Of a stretch of 64,000 bases of DNA, positions 50,241 to 58,736 are shown piece after piece. Both the position numbers and the translations under genes were made by a program. The DNA is from Actinoallomurus sp050942425 (GTDB lineage: Bacteria > Actinomycetota > Actinomycetes > Streptosporangiales > Streptosporangiaceae). Under the pieces are notes generated by a model. That model searched no databases. It had not been told where the DNA came from and saw only the letters and a program-made list of their open reading frames with translations. How positions within the stretch are numbered: the first letter of the stretch is position 1; each line of letters opens with the position of its first letter. The stretch lies in the NCBI RefSeq assembly GCF_050942425.1, contig NZ_CP192063.1, positions 2,170,001 to 2,234,000 of the forward strand. Direction: 5' to 3'.

Positions 50241-50450
50241 GGGCAGGGCGACTCCGGGCACAGAGCGAGCGGGCACCGTGAAAGGGGGCACGGCGGGAGC
50301 CCGCAGCGCGGAAGGCCGCACAACGGGAGCGGGCGCGCCGAAAGTGCGCACCGCGAGAGTACGCACACGGCGAGCGTGCACGGAGAAAGCGCGCACGACG
50401 GAAGCCCGCAGCGAGCGAGTGCGCGTCACGATAGCGCGCACAGCGCGGGG
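50241..50450. repeat. 15-bp degenerate minisatellite, about 14 units
   Basis: Consecutive 15-bp units of the type GCGCACnnCGnnAGC run from about 50241 to 50450. All six frames stay open through it because the unit is a multiple of three, which creates false long ORFs. The rest of 49916-50660 holds no supported gene. Confidence 0.85.
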
Positions 50451-50660
50451 AAGCGTGACGCGGGGGCGCAAAAGGGAATGTCCGCGATAGGGGCCTGGCG
50501 ATGCACGTCCTGGCCGATAAACAGCAGGCAATTGGCTTTATCGCCAAATAGATAATTGTGTCAATTTGGTTAGGTGGCCTGCCGAGTAATCGAGCGTTTC
50601 GCCGGTAATCTCTATATCGAGGCAAGCAGCATAACTGCTCCACCTCATAGGAGACGAGCG

Positions 50661-51488
50661 GTGCAAACGAAATGGAATGACGAGACCGCCATCGGCCGGG
50701 AAACGACGGAACACCCGACCGGCCGCGCGGACGTGGCCATCGAGCGGCAGACGCACGAGATGACCGCCACGATGGGGGACCTGCGGCTGCGGACCGCTTC
50801 GGACGAGCCCGTTCACTCGCCCAGCGGAATGGCCACGGCCGGCCTGAAGACGGCGATCGCCGGACTGATCGCCAGCGCGCCCTTCATCACCGGCGGTTAC
50901 CTGCTCCACGCGCCGGCCTGGCTCGCCCTCGTCCTGGCCATGCTGGCCTTCCTGCCGCTCGTCACCTGCATCGGCGTCGTGGTCATCGCGCAGGAGTTCC
51001 GGCGCGGCCCCGCCCCGTGCACCGTACGGCCGTCCCGCACTCCCGGTCGGCCCGCCTCGCCCCGCCGGTCGTCCCGGACTCCCGGTCGATCCGCCTCACC
51101 TCGCCGGTCGTCCCGGACTCTCGGTCGGCCCGGCTCGACTCGCCGGTCGTCTCAGGCTTCCGGCCGGTCCGTCTCACCTCGCCGGACGCCGTCGCCGACG
51201 TCCGGCCGCCCGTCCGCGCAACCACCCTCTCCCCGGATGGAGACCCTTCATGTACATCCTTCTCGCAGTGATCGTCGCCCTCTTCATCGGCGCGCGTTCC
51301 GAGCGCGCCCGTCAGGCCCACCGGAACTGGGGCATGTACAAATCCCGGCTCGCCGAGATGCGCGGCCTGCGGATGCGGGAGACCGCCCGGGCGATCTTCG
51401 GGATCGTCGCGCTGCTGGCGGTGATCGTTCTCGTCAGCGGTATCGGCGGTTGACGCGGATCAGCGGCGGCCGCTCGGCGTCGACGTAG
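50661..51488 (+). CDS. Two-helix membrane protein with 13-residue repeats; 3' end doubtful
   Basis: A frame of 275 residues from GTG 50661 (ribosome site AGGAGA). Residues about 50-115 contain two membrane helices (TAIAGLIASAPFITGGYLLH, LALVLAMLAFLPLVTCIGVV) before QEFRR. Then come four 13-residue Ser/Arg/Pro repeats (RTPGRSASPRRSS), encoded by 39-bp DNA repeats. The last 80 residues overlap the complete downstream gene at 51250 in another frame and have no protein-like character. The natural end was probably near 51240, before a frameshift in the repeats. Function unknown. Confidence 0.6.
   Translation: MQTKWNDETAIGRETTEHPTGRADVAIERQTHEMTATMGDLRLRTASDEPVHSPSGMATAGLKTAIAGLIASAPFITGGYLLHAPAWLALVLAMLAFLPLVTCIGVVVIAQEFRRGPAPCTVRPSRTPGRPASPRRSSRTPGRSASPRRSSRTLGRPGSTRRSSQASGRSVSPRRTPSPTSGRPSAQPPSPRMETLHVHPSRSDRRPLHRRAFRARPSGPPELGHVQIPARRDARPADAGDRPGDLRDRRAAGGDRSRQRYRRLTRISGGRSAST
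51029..51184 (+). repeat. 39-bp tandem repeat, four units
   Basis: Units start at about 51029, 51068, 51107 and 51146, with consensus GTCGTCCCGGACTCCCGGTC followed by GGTCCGCCTCACCTCGCCG. Differences are scattered substitutions. Confidence 0.85.
51250..51453 (+). CDS. Small two-helix membrane protein
   Basis: A 67-residue protein with hydrophobic segments at both ends (MYILLAVIVALFIGA and AIFGIVALLAVIVLVSGIG) and a basic middle (RSERARQAHRNWGMYKSRLA). The ATG at 51250 has GGAG 8 bp upstream. It follows the membrane protein at 50661 and both may be co-transcribed. No family recognised. Confidence 0.7.
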   Translation: MYILLAVIVALFIGARSERARQAHRNWGMYKSRLAEMRGLRMRETARAIFGIVALLAVIVLVSGIGG

Positions 51489-51925
51489 TCGACGGCGAGG
51501 ACCTCGGCGATGAACAGCACATGGTCACCCGCGGTGACCTGCTGCCGGGCCTCGCACTCCAGCGCGGCCGCTCCACCCTCGATCACCAGCGCCCCGGACC
51601 GCGGCCCCCGGTGGTGGGGCTCCCCGGCGATCAGCAACCGGGCGCTCGGCCGGCCCGCCGCGGCGAACCGGCCGGCGAGCGCCCGCTGGTCCGCGGCCAG
51701 CACGGTCACGGCCCAGCGTTCGGCCCGGTCCAGCACCTCGCTGAGGTACGACGTGCCGTCGATTCCGACCAGCACCATCGGCGGATCGAGCGAGACGGAG
51801 GAGAACGCGGTCAGCGTCGTGCCGATGTCGTCGCGTCCGTCGCGCACGGTGACGACCACCACGCCGGTCGCGAACGTCGCGAGCGCGTCGACGAGCTCGT
51901 CGGCCGGAACCTCGCCCCCGGTCAC
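51434..51925 (-). CDS. Flavin reductase-like (HpaC-type) FMN-binding protein
   Basis: A 163-residue protein of the flavin_reduct family: ALATFATGVVVVTVRDG, TLTAFSSVSLDPPMVLVGID, FAAAGRPSARLLIAGEPH and GDHVLFIAEVLAVDY are characteristic. Such proteins use NAD(P)H to supply reduced flavin to a monooxygenase or act as FMN-binding oxidoreductases. GTG 51925 is the chosen start, 25 bp after the sppA stop, so the two may be co-transcribed. Its 3' end overlaps the convergent small membrane gene by 20 bp. Confidence 0.88.
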   Translation of the reverse strand: MTGGEVPADELVDALATFATGVVVVTVRDGRDDIGTTLTAFSSVSLDPPMVLVGIDGTSYLSEVLDRAERWAVTVLAADQRALAGRFAAAGRPSARLLIAGEPHHRGPRSGALVIEGGAAALECEARQQVTAGDHVLFIAEVLAVDYVDAERPPLIRVNRRYR

Positions 51926-51950
51926 GGCGCGGCCGGGCGGCCGGCGTGCG

Positions 51951-53666
51951 TCAACGGATCTCCCAGGTGCCCGGGAGCAGGAGCGGGCCGCCGGACGGCA
52001 GGCCGAGGCGCGCCGCGATCCCGGTGATCGGCCCCCAGGCGTCCACCCGGGCGCTCGCCGCCGTACGGTCGTCGCTGGACTCGGCCGGGCGCAGGCGATC
52101 GAGCGGCGTGGCGCGGGGGTAGGTCCGCACCGGCGCGTCGACGGGCAGCCCGGCCTTCTTCCGCGCCAGGTCGATCGTGTACGCGAGGCCGCCGAGCTCG
52201 TCGACCAGCCCTCGCTCGTGGGCGTCCGCCCCGGTCCACACCCGGCCCCGGGCCAGCTCGTGCACGCGGTCGCGGGGCATTCCCCGGCCCTCGGCGACCT
52301 TGCCGGTGAAGTCGTCGTACACCCGGTCGAGGAAGATGTTGACCCGCGCCCACTCCTCCTCGGTGAAGTCACGCGTCGGCGCGTACATCCGGGCGTGCGC
52401 CCCGTGCTCGACGGTGCCCAGCCCGATGCCGAGCCGCTCGAGCAGGTCACCGACGACCGGTTTGCCGAAGACGACCCCGATCGACCCGGTGAGTGTGCCG
52501 GGCTGCGCGACGATCGTGCTGGCGGGGGCGGCGACGAAGTAGCCGCCGGACGCCGCGACGTTGCCCATCGACACGATCACCGGCTTGCCGGCCTTGCGGG
52601 CGAGGACGACCTCGCGCCAGATCGTGTCCGAGGCGACGTACGAGCCGCCGGGACTGTCGATCCGGAACACGATCGCCTTGACCTTGTCGTCCCGGACCGC
52701 CGCGCGGAACGCCGCAGCGACGGTGTCCGAACCGATCGACGCGCTCTGCCCGGGCAGGAGGCTGCGGCCGCTGCGGCCCAGCCGGATCGGCCCGTGCCCC
52801 TGGATCAGCGCGACGACGTCCTGCTGCGGACGCGGGATCCGCTTGGCGACGCTTTGGGCGCGGTTGTAGCGCGCGACGTAGCGCAGTCGGACCTCGCCGT
52901 CCGCGCCGGATCCCCGCGCCGCCTTCCGGACCTCGGCGTACACCTCGTCGCGGTAGGCCAGCCGGTCCACCAGACCGGCCTCGAGGGCCTCCGAACCCAG
53001 GAGCGGCGCCCGGTCGATCAGCTCGCGGACGCGCTCCTCGGACAGCCCGCGCCCGGCGGCCACGCCCGCGACCACCTGCTCGCCGACGGAGGACACGATG
53101 CGATCGGACATCTCCCGGTGCTCGGGCGTGTACGAACGCTCCATGAAGGTGTTCGCGGCCGTCTTGTACTCGTGCCGCTTGGCGAACCGCGGAGTGATCC
53201 CGGCCTTCTCGAGGGCCTCGTTGAAGAAGGGCTCTTCCAGCGCGACGCCGGTCAGCGCCAGGTCGCCGGACGGCTGCAGGTAGATCCGCTCGAACGCGGT
53301 CGCGAGATAGTACGGGACGGTGCCGCGGCCGGTCTCCCCGAACGACTCCGCCCAGGCCACGGTCAGCTTCCCCGCTTGACGGAACGCCTGGACGGCCGCC
53401 CGAAGCTCCTGGGCGACGGCGAGCCCGAGCCGGTTGCCGCCGATCCGTACGATGAGCGCCCGCACCCGCGGGTCCGAACGGCCCTTCCGCAGCCCGTCGA
53501 GGACGTCGCGCAGATGGGCCCGGCGCATCGACACGACCGCGCTCACCGGGTCGGCGGGCGGGCCTTCGACGATCCCGTCGGTGAGATCGAGTTCGAGGAT
53601 CAACGGCGCGGTGCGGCGTTCGCGCGCGTCCTTCAACAGGTCGACCACTGCTCCGGCATCCACCAT
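51951..53666 (-). CDS. sppA: SppA-like signal peptide peptidase (S49 family, double-domain)
   Basis: A 571-residue S49 protease. The tandem organisation of SppA67K-type enzymes is visible: the N-terminal half carries the general-base Lys in RHEYKTAANTFMERSYTPEH, and the C-terminal half carries the nucleophile Ser in NVAASGGYFVAAPASTIVAQ after RIDSPGGSYVASDTIWRE. No clear N-terminal membrane anchor is present, unlike E. coli SppA, so it may be cytosolic or peripheral. The role is degradation of cleaved signal peptides or membrane stress proteolysis. Confidence 0.9.
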   Translation of the reverse strand: MVDAGAVVDLLKDARERRTAPLILELDLTDGIVEGPPADPVSAVVSMRRAHLRDVLDGLRKGRSDPRVRALIVRIGGNRLGLAVAQELRAAVQAFRQAGKLTVAWAESFGETGRGTVPYYLATAFERIYLQPSGDLALTGVALEEPFFNEALEKAGITPRFAKRHEYKTAANTFMERSYTPEHREMSDRIVSSVGEQVVAGVAAGRGLSEERVRELIDRAPLLGSEALEAGLVDRLAYRDEVYAEVRKAARGSGADGEVRLRYVARYNRAQSVAKRIPRPQQDVVALIQGHGPIRLGRSGRSLLPGQSASIGSDTVAAAFRAAVRDDKVKAIVFRIDSPGGSYVASDTIWREVVLARKAGKPVIVSMGNVAASGGYFVAAPASTIVAQPGTLTGSIGVVFGKPVVGDLLERLGIGLGTVEHGAHARMYAPTRDFTEEEWARVNIFLDRVYDDFTGKVAEGRGMPRDRVHELARGRVWTGADAHERGLVDELGGLAYTIDLARKKAGLPVDAPVRTYPRATPLDRLRPAESSDDRTAASARVDAWGPITGIAARLGLPSGGPLLLPGTWEIR

Positions 53667-53713
53667 GAGGCAACCCTATTCCGCCTGGCCTCGCCGGGGC
53701 ACGGCCAACCCGG

Positions 53714-54118
53714 CTACGCGCGTACGCGAGGCGCTGCGGCGGACCCGTCGCCCGCGCGCCGGCGTGCGGCGATGAGCATTCCCGCGGGGATGAGGGCGAG
53801 GATCATCGGAGTCGGCTCGAGGAGCAGCGAGCCGACGAGCGTCCAGGCGACGAGCCCCCATCCGAGGTATGCGGGGAGCGTCCGCCCCGCCCGGCCGGTC
53901 GAGACCACGACCGCGCCGAGCAACAGCAGCGGCAGGCCGAAGCCGCCGACCGTCAGCCAGTAGGCGCCCAGCTCGGGGCTGAGCTCGCTCAGGCCGTTCG
54001 CCGGGAACCACAGGTCTCCCTGGAGGAACGCGGACAGGTGCGCGTGGCTCAGCGCAGTGGTGACCACGAGATGGGCGGTGGCCAGGAACATCAGGATTCT
54101 GCCGGCCCAGACGGTCAC
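53714..54118 (-). CDS. Four-helix membrane protein (DUF6463-like)
   Basis: A 134-residue membrane protein with four hydrophobic segments (for example AGRILMFLATAHLVVTTALS and GLPLLLLGAVVVSTGRAGRT). It matches small actinobacterial proteins usually divergently paired with a TetR gene, as seen here with 97 bp between them. Function unknown; it is probably repressed by that TetR protein. Confidence 0.8.
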   Translation of the reverse strand: MTVWAGRILMFLATAHLVVTTALSHAHLSAFLQGDLWFPANGLSELSPELGAYWLTVGGFGLPLLLLGAVVVSTGRAGRTLPAYLGWGLVAWTLVGSLLLEPTPMILALIPAGMLIAARRRAGDGSAAAPRVRA

Positions 54119-54215
54119 GGGCGCCTCCTCTGGTCGTGTGGCCGCGCCGCGCGCCGTGGCGCGGGGACGTGCCGGTGAGTAAAGTTAACGCCGCTTACAT
54201 GGAGGGATATTAACG

Positions 54216-54815
54216 GTGTCAACATCGCCTCGCAAGACGGCGTACCACCACGGCGACCTCCGGCGCGCCCTCGTCGACGCCGGACGCGAACTCGTCCGGG
54301 AACAAGGCGTCGCAGGCCTCACGCTCCGCGCCGCCGCGGCGCGGGCGGGCGTCTCCGCCGCCGCGCCGTACCGGCATTTCCCCGACAAGGAGTCGCTGCT
54401 CGCGGCGGTGATAGCCGAAGGGTTCACGGAATTGGCGGCCACGATGTCCGAGGCGGAAGGGACTCGCCCGCTCGAACGCATGCACGTCATCGGGCAGCGG
54501 TACCTCGCGTTCGCGGACGGCGAGCCGGCTCTCTACCGGCTGATGTTCGGCGGGGCGGTGCCCGACCGGGCCGCTCACCCCGTCCTCCACGCCGCTGAAT
54601 CCGAGGCGTACGCGATCATGCGCACGGTGATCGCCGAGGCGATCCGGGCCGGGGACATCCATGCCGACTCGGTCGACGCCGTCCTGCTGACCATGCGCTG
54701 CGTCATGCAGGGACTGGCCGCGCTCATCGTGGACGGGCAGATCCCCCACGAGCGGATCCCCTCGGCGGCGCGGGCCGTGATGGGCGTCGTCGATCAGGGA
54801 CTCCTGCCGCGCTGA
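54216..54815 (+). CDS. TetR-family transcriptional regulator
   Basis: A 199-residue TetR protein from GTG 54216, helix-turn-helix LTLRAAAARAGVSAAAPYRH then FPDKESLLAAVI, with a C-terminal WHG-type ligand domain (LAFADGEPALYRLMFGGAVP). The divergent region contains GTAAnnnnnnnnnnnnTTAC (54179-54198) and two TTAACG direct copies, possible operator elements. Likely represses itself and the membrane protein gene at 53714. Confidence 0.9.
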   Translation: MSTSPRKTAYHHGDLRRALVDAGRELVREQGVAGLTLRAAAARAGVSAAAPYRHFPDKESLLAAVIAEGFTELAATMSEAEGTRPLERMHVIGQRYLAFADGEPALYRLMFGGAVPDRAAHPVLHAAESEAYAIMRTVIAEAIRAGDIHADSVDAVLLTMRCVMQGLAALIVDGQIPHERIPSAARAVMGVVDQGLLPR

Positions 54816-54839
54816 GCACGAGCGTGGGCGGGCCCCCGG

Positions 54840-54872
54840 GTGGGCCGGCGCCCTGGTGCGGCGCCGGCCCAC
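54840..54872. terminator. Bidirectional terminator between TetR and chitinase genes
   Basis: A 13-bp perfect stem GTGGGCCGGCGCC/GGCGCCGGCCCAC with a 7-nt loop lies between the convergent stop codons (54815 and 54878), so it can serve both genes. Confidence 0.8.
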
Positions 54873-54877
54873 GAGGG

Positions 54878-56863
54878 TCAGCCGAGTCCCGAGGACAGCG
54901 CGGTCATCAGGGTGCCGGTGTCCCCGGACATCTCCCAGATCATCGCGCCGAGCAGGTTCTTGCTCTTGATGTAGTCGGTCTTCTTCCCGATGGACCAGGG
55001 GTCGTCGAACGTCCACCACTGGCCGTTCGCGCCGGTGTAGCAGTACGTCGCGACGGCCTGCTCGTTGTGGTAAACCGTGCAGCCCGGGACGTTCGCGGCG
55101 ATGTTCTTGTAGCCCCGGGTGCCGGCCTCCTCCGGGAAGTCACCGGGCGCCGCGCCGTTCGCCGCCTGCCACTCGCCGTTCTTGCCGCCGTCGGCCACCT
55201 GCTGCCAGCCCCGGCCGTAGAACGGGATGCCGATCGTCAGCTTGCGGGTGCTCACCCCCGCGTCGGTGTAGACCTTCACCGCCGAGTCGACGCTGAAGTG
55301 GGTGGAGTACGGGTCGTTGTTGTCGACGTACAGGTTCGCCTGGTCGCCGGTGCGGTTCGGCTCCCAGGAGTTGTCGCTGCCCGCGCCGTGGAAGTCGTAC
55401 CCCTGCACGTTGGCGAAGTCGAGCGAGTTGAAGATCTTAGAGAGGTCCCAGCCGTTGTTGACCTTGACCGGGTCGGCCGGGGTGAAGGCGGTCAGCAGGT
55501 GCCCGCTGCCCAGGGCGTCCAGCTGGCTGCGGAACTCCGCGAGCAGCGCGGTGAGGTTCGCCTTGTCGCTCGGGTCGTAGTGGTTGCCCGGGTGTCCGTT
55601 CGGGTCGCCCGGCCACTCCCAGTCGACGTCGATGCCGTCGAACACGCCGGCACCGGTCCCGGCGCCGCCGGTCCCGTCGGACGACACCGGCAGGTTGCCC
55701 TTGATGAACATGTCGATGCAGGAGCTGACGAGCTTCTTGCGCCCGGCGTCCGTCTTGGCGGCGTCGGAGAAGAACTTCGAGTACGTCCAGCCGCCGATCG
55801 AGACGAGCACCTTCAGGTTCGGGTACTTCGCCTTCAACTTCTTGATCTGGTTGAAGTTGCCCTTGAGTTTCTGGTCCCACGTGTCGCCGACACCGTCGAC
55901 GCTGTTGGCCGCCGACACCGAGGCTCCGTAGTCGGCGTACGCGTCGCCGGCCCCGGTGCCCTGGTCGGGGTCCTCCGGATTGGTCGACGTGCTCTTCGTG
56001 GTCTCCAGGCAGCCCAGGTTGGTCGGGTCGAGGTTCTCGAACGCGTAGTTGAGCACGGTGAGCTTCCCGGCCGCGCCCGTCGTGTCGAGGTTCTTGATCC
56101 AGTAGTTACGGCCGTAGATGCCCCACTGGGGGTAGTAGCCGACCTTCTGGTACGAGCCGCCGCCACCGCCGCCGGACTGCGTCGTGCCGGTGACCGCCGC
56201 GCTCTTGGCGGACTCGTTCCCCGCCGCATCCCGTGCCGTGACGGTGTAGGTGTGGCTGCTGCTCGCGGCCAGCCCGCCGATCGTCGCGCTGGTCGTGGTC
56301 GACGTGGCGACCACCGTGGACCCCTCGTACACGCGGTAGTCCGTGACGCCGACGTCGTCGGTGGACGCGGTCCAGGCCAGGCTGATGGAGCTGGACGTCG
56401 TACCGCTGACGCGGAGGCCGGTGGGCGTCGTCGGCGGTGACGTGTCGCCCCCACCGCCACCGCCGCCGGTGCAGGACTGCCCGTTGAGCTTGCAGTTCAA
56501 CGGGGTCGCCGACTCGGGCGCGCCGACCCAGCCGAAGCTCGCCGAGGCGCCGGGCGCGAGGGTGCCGTTGTAGTCGCGGTTGGTGAAGGTGTAGTGCGTG
56601 CCGCTCTGGGTCATCAGCGCGTCCCAGTACGACCCGACGGATCCGCCGGCGGGCACGTCGAACTCGACCTTCCAGCCGTTCAGGGTCGTGGATCCGCCGT
56701 TGGTGATCGTGTACTTGCCCTGGTAGCCGGTGCCCCAGCCGGAGTCCTTGGTGAAGGTGGCGGTGGGAGCGGTGGCCGCGCGGGCGTTCGGGGTGAAGTG
56801 GGGCAGGGCGAGGAGGGCCGTCGCCGCGAACGCGACGACGAGCCGGAGGATGGTCCGTCTCAA
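54878..56863 (-). CDS. Secreted GH18 chitinase with CBM2 and fibronectin III domains
   Basis: A 661-residue secreted enzyme. Signal peptide (about 1-29, ending ARAAT), CBM2 cellulose/chitin-binding module (about 30-130, GYQGKYTITNGGSTTLNGWK), Gly-rich linker, FN3 domain (about 143-230, TPTGLRVSGTTSSSISLAWT), second Gly linker, and GH18 catalytic domain (about 237-661) with the motif DGIDVDWEWP holding the catalytic Glu. It hydrolyses chitin. The TTG start at 56863 has GAGGAG 8 bp upstream. In 56864-57055 no clear dasR-type operator was found. Confidence 0.93.
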   Translation of the reverse strand: MRRTILRLVVAFAATALLALPHFTPNARAATAPTATFTKDSGWGTGYQGKYTITNGGSTTLNGWKVEFDVPAGGSVGSYWDALMTQSGTHYTFTNRDYNGTLAPGASASFGWVGAPESATPLNCKLNGQSCTGGGGGGGDTSPPTTPTGLRVSGTTSSSISLAWTASTDDVGVTDYRVYEGSTVVATSTTTSATIGGLAASSSHTYTVTARDAAGNESAKSAAVTGTTQSGGGGGGSYQKVGYYPQWGIYGRNYWIKNLDTTGAAGKLTVLNYAFENLDPTNLGCLETTKSTSTNPEDPDQGTGAGDAYADYGASVSAANSVDGVGDTWDQKLKGNFNQIKKLKAKYPNLKVLVSIGGWTYSKFFSDAAKTDAGRKKLVSSCIDMFIKGNLPVSSDGTGGAGTGAGVFDGIDVDWEWPGDPNGHPGNHYDPSDKANLTALLAEFRSQLDALGSGHLLTAFTPADPVKVNNGWDLSKIFNSLDFANVQGYDFHGAGSDNSWEPNRTGDQANLYVDNNDPYSTHFSVDSAVKVYTDAGVSTRKLTIGIPFYGRGWQQVADGGKNGEWQAANGAAPGDFPEEAGTRGYKNIAANVPGCTVYHNEQAVATYCYTGANGQWWTFDDPWSIGKKTDYIKSKNLLGAMIWEMSGDTGTLMTALSSGLG

Positions 56864-57055
56864 GTTCGGCTCCTCTGAGACTGGCGGGGGAGGAGCACGG
56901 CGCCGTACTGACCGAAAAGAAAACCTTCTTTCCAGTTGGTGGGAAGCTAACTCCCCTGGCGAGCCGCGTCAATGCCCGAAAAACCGGTGGTCAGCCGGGC
57001 TGTGCGGGTGGTTTCCGGCGGAGGCCGCCCCGACCTGCCCGTTACCCTCACTGGT

Positions 57056-57877
57056 ATGGGCGACGGGGACGGCTGGGTGAATTGCGAGGCGGGTCATCGC
57101 CACTGGGGACGGCACGGCGCCGCCGGCCTGCTCCTCTATCACCAGGGTCCCGAGCCGCACGTCCTCCTCCAGAAACGCGCCCTCCTGTCGATCGGCGGCG
57201 GCACCTGGGGCATTCTCGGAGGCGCCCGCCACAGCCACGAGGACGCGATCACCGGGGCGCTGCGCGAGGCGGGGGAGGAGAGCACCCTCGACCCGTCCGT
57301 CGTCCGGGTCCACGGCCTCATCGGCGAACACCACGGCGGCTGGTCGTACGAGACGGTGATCGCCTCGGTCGCCGAGCGGCCCCACGTCCGCCGCGCGTCC
57401 TTCGAGACCGCCGCCGTCGCCTGGGTCCACGTCGACGAGGTGCCCGGCAAGAAGCTGTTCCCCGCGTTCGCCGACGGTTGGTCCCGGCTCCGCGAGGCGC
57501 TCGTCCGGCCGGTGCTCGTCGTGGACGCCGCCGCCCTCGACGGGACCGACGGCGACGGGACGTACGGCGACGGCGCCGCCGTCGCGCGGCTCCGCGACCG
57601 GCTCGCTGCGCTCGGCCCCGTTCCGAACCTCCCGGGCACCGTCGCCGACCTGTCCTACCCGGAGATCGTCCTGGCCGCCGGCGACGCGGACGTCCCCGGC
57701 GTGGACGGCGTACGGGTCGTGGCGGCACCGGCCGAGGCGTTCGCCGCGTTGGCCGCACCGGGTGCCCCGGACGAGCACCGCGTCGTCGTCACGGGCGACC
57801 CGGAGCGGAGGCGCCGCACGCTGGAGGCGGGCGCGGCGGTCGCCGACCCGAGCTGGCTCCGCGGCCTCCTCGCCTGA
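57056..57877 (+). CDS. NUDIX hydrolase fused to a degenerate NYN-like domain
   Basis: A 273-residue protein. Residues about 20-155 are a NUDIX domain with box GGARHSHEDAITGALREAGE plus ES (GX5EX7REUXEE). Residues about 160-273 resemble the NYN protein encoded at 58737: VLVVDAAALDG, RLRDRLAALGPVPNLPG, VDGVRVVAAP and a C-terminal VTGDPERRRRTLEAGAAVAD. The acidic GDD motif of the stand-alone NYN protein is missing here, so this domain may not cleave RNA. The combination suggests nucleotide or RNA-cap-like housekeeping. ATG 57056 is preferred over an upstream start. Confidence 0.8.
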   Translation: MGDGDGWVNCEAGHRHWGRHGAAGLLLYHQGPEPHVLLQKRALLSIGGGTWGILGGARHSHEDAITGALREAGEESTLDPSVVRVHGLIGEHHGGWSYETVIASVAERPHVRRASFETAAVAWVHVDEVPGKKLFPAFADGWSRLREALVRPVLVVDAAALDGTDGDGTYGDGAAVARLRDRLAALGPVPNLPGTVADLSYPEIVLAAGDADVPGVDGVRVVAAPAEAFAALAAPGAPDEHRVVVTGDPERRRRTLEAGAAVADPSWLRGLLA

Positions 57878-57955
57878 GCGCCGTACGTCGTCCTTGCCAG
57901 GGCAGCGGGCCGTGCCTGAGCGCCGTACGTCGCCCTACCAGGGCAGCGGGCCGTT
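57872..57955. repeat. 42-bp tandem duplication at convergent gene ends
   Basis: GCCTGAGCGCCGTACGTCG begins at 57872 and again at 57914. Both copies contain CCAGGGCAGCGGGCCGT. The unit holds the stop of the NUDIX-NYN gene and the last codons of the SDR gene. Confidence 0.9.
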
Positions 57956-58657
57956 CTCGTCGAAGTAGCCACCCGTGGGCCCGTCTTCGCCGACCAGCGC
58001 CAGCTCGACGGCGACCTTGGCGCCCTGCGCCGGCGTACGGGCGCCCCGGTACTCGTTCAGGTCGGTGGCGCAGTGGCCGGGCTCGACCGCGTTGATCTTG
58101 ATCGCGGTCTGCCGCAGCTCCTTGGCGTACTGCACGGTGACCGCGTTCAGCGCCGACTTCGACGACCCGTAGGCCAGGAAGGCCGGCAACGTCGAGTCGG
58201 GAGCCGCGTGCATGCCGATCGACGCCAGGCGGCTGGAGACGTTGACGATCCGGCCCGCCGGCGAACGCCCCAGCAGCGGCAGCATCGCGTTCGTCACGGC
58301 CACCACCCCGAACACGTTGGTCTCATAGACCGCCCGCATCGCGGCCACGTCCGTCTCACTCGGCGGACCGCTCACGGGACGGTCGCTGATCCCGGCGTTG
58401 TTGACCAGGATGTCGAGCCGCCCGAACCGATCGCCGATCCATCGCGCCGCCTCGGCGATCGACGATTCGTCCGTGACGTCGAGCCGGACGTGGTGGAACT
58501 CGCCGCCCTCGGCGCTCAGGGCGGCGACCGCCTGCTCACCTCGGTTCCGATCGCGGGAGGACACCAGCACCGCACAGCCGTGCTGGGCCAACCCGCGGGC
58601 GATCTCCAGTCCGATGCCTTTGTTCGCCCCAGTGACCAGGGCCGTTTTCGTTGCCAT
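57935..58657 (-). CDS. Short-chain dehydrogenase/reductase
   Basis: A 240-residue classical SDR. NAD(P)-binding TGANKGIGLEIARGLA, DVTDESSI, NNAG and catalytic Ser-Tyr-Lys (Ser in IVNVSSRLAS, YGSSK) are present. The family resembles carbonyl reductase-like SDRs with a long loop. Its physiological substrate is unknown. ATG 58657 is chosen; TTG 58669 would add four residues. Confidence 0.9.
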   Translation of the reverse strand: MATKTALVTGANKGIGLEIARGLAQHGCAVLVSSRDRNRGEQAVAALSAEGGEFHHVRLDVTDESSIAEAARWIGDRFGRLDILVNNAGISDRPVSGPPSETDVAAMRAVYETNVFGVVAVTNAMLPLLGRSPAGRIVNVSSRLASIGMHAAPDSTLPAFLAYGSSKSALNAVTVQYAKELRQTAIKINAVEPGHCATDLNEYRGARTPAQGAKVAVELALVGEDGPTGGYFDENGPLPW

Positions 58658-58736
58658 GGAAAGATCCAACGACTTCGAGCGTGCTCTAAGTCAACCGCGT
58701 CGCTTCGGCCGGACGTGACCGGGGAATGGTGGCGGC

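Noticed and set aside
50241..50450. 15-bp repeat array considered as CRISPR
   Set aside because: There are no spacers; units follow directly, diverge freely and no cas gene is nearby. It is a minisatellite.
54878..57055. DasR-type operator upstream of the chitinase gene
   Set aside because: The ACTGGTCTAGACCAGT-like dyad or its usual variants were not found in the upstream region.
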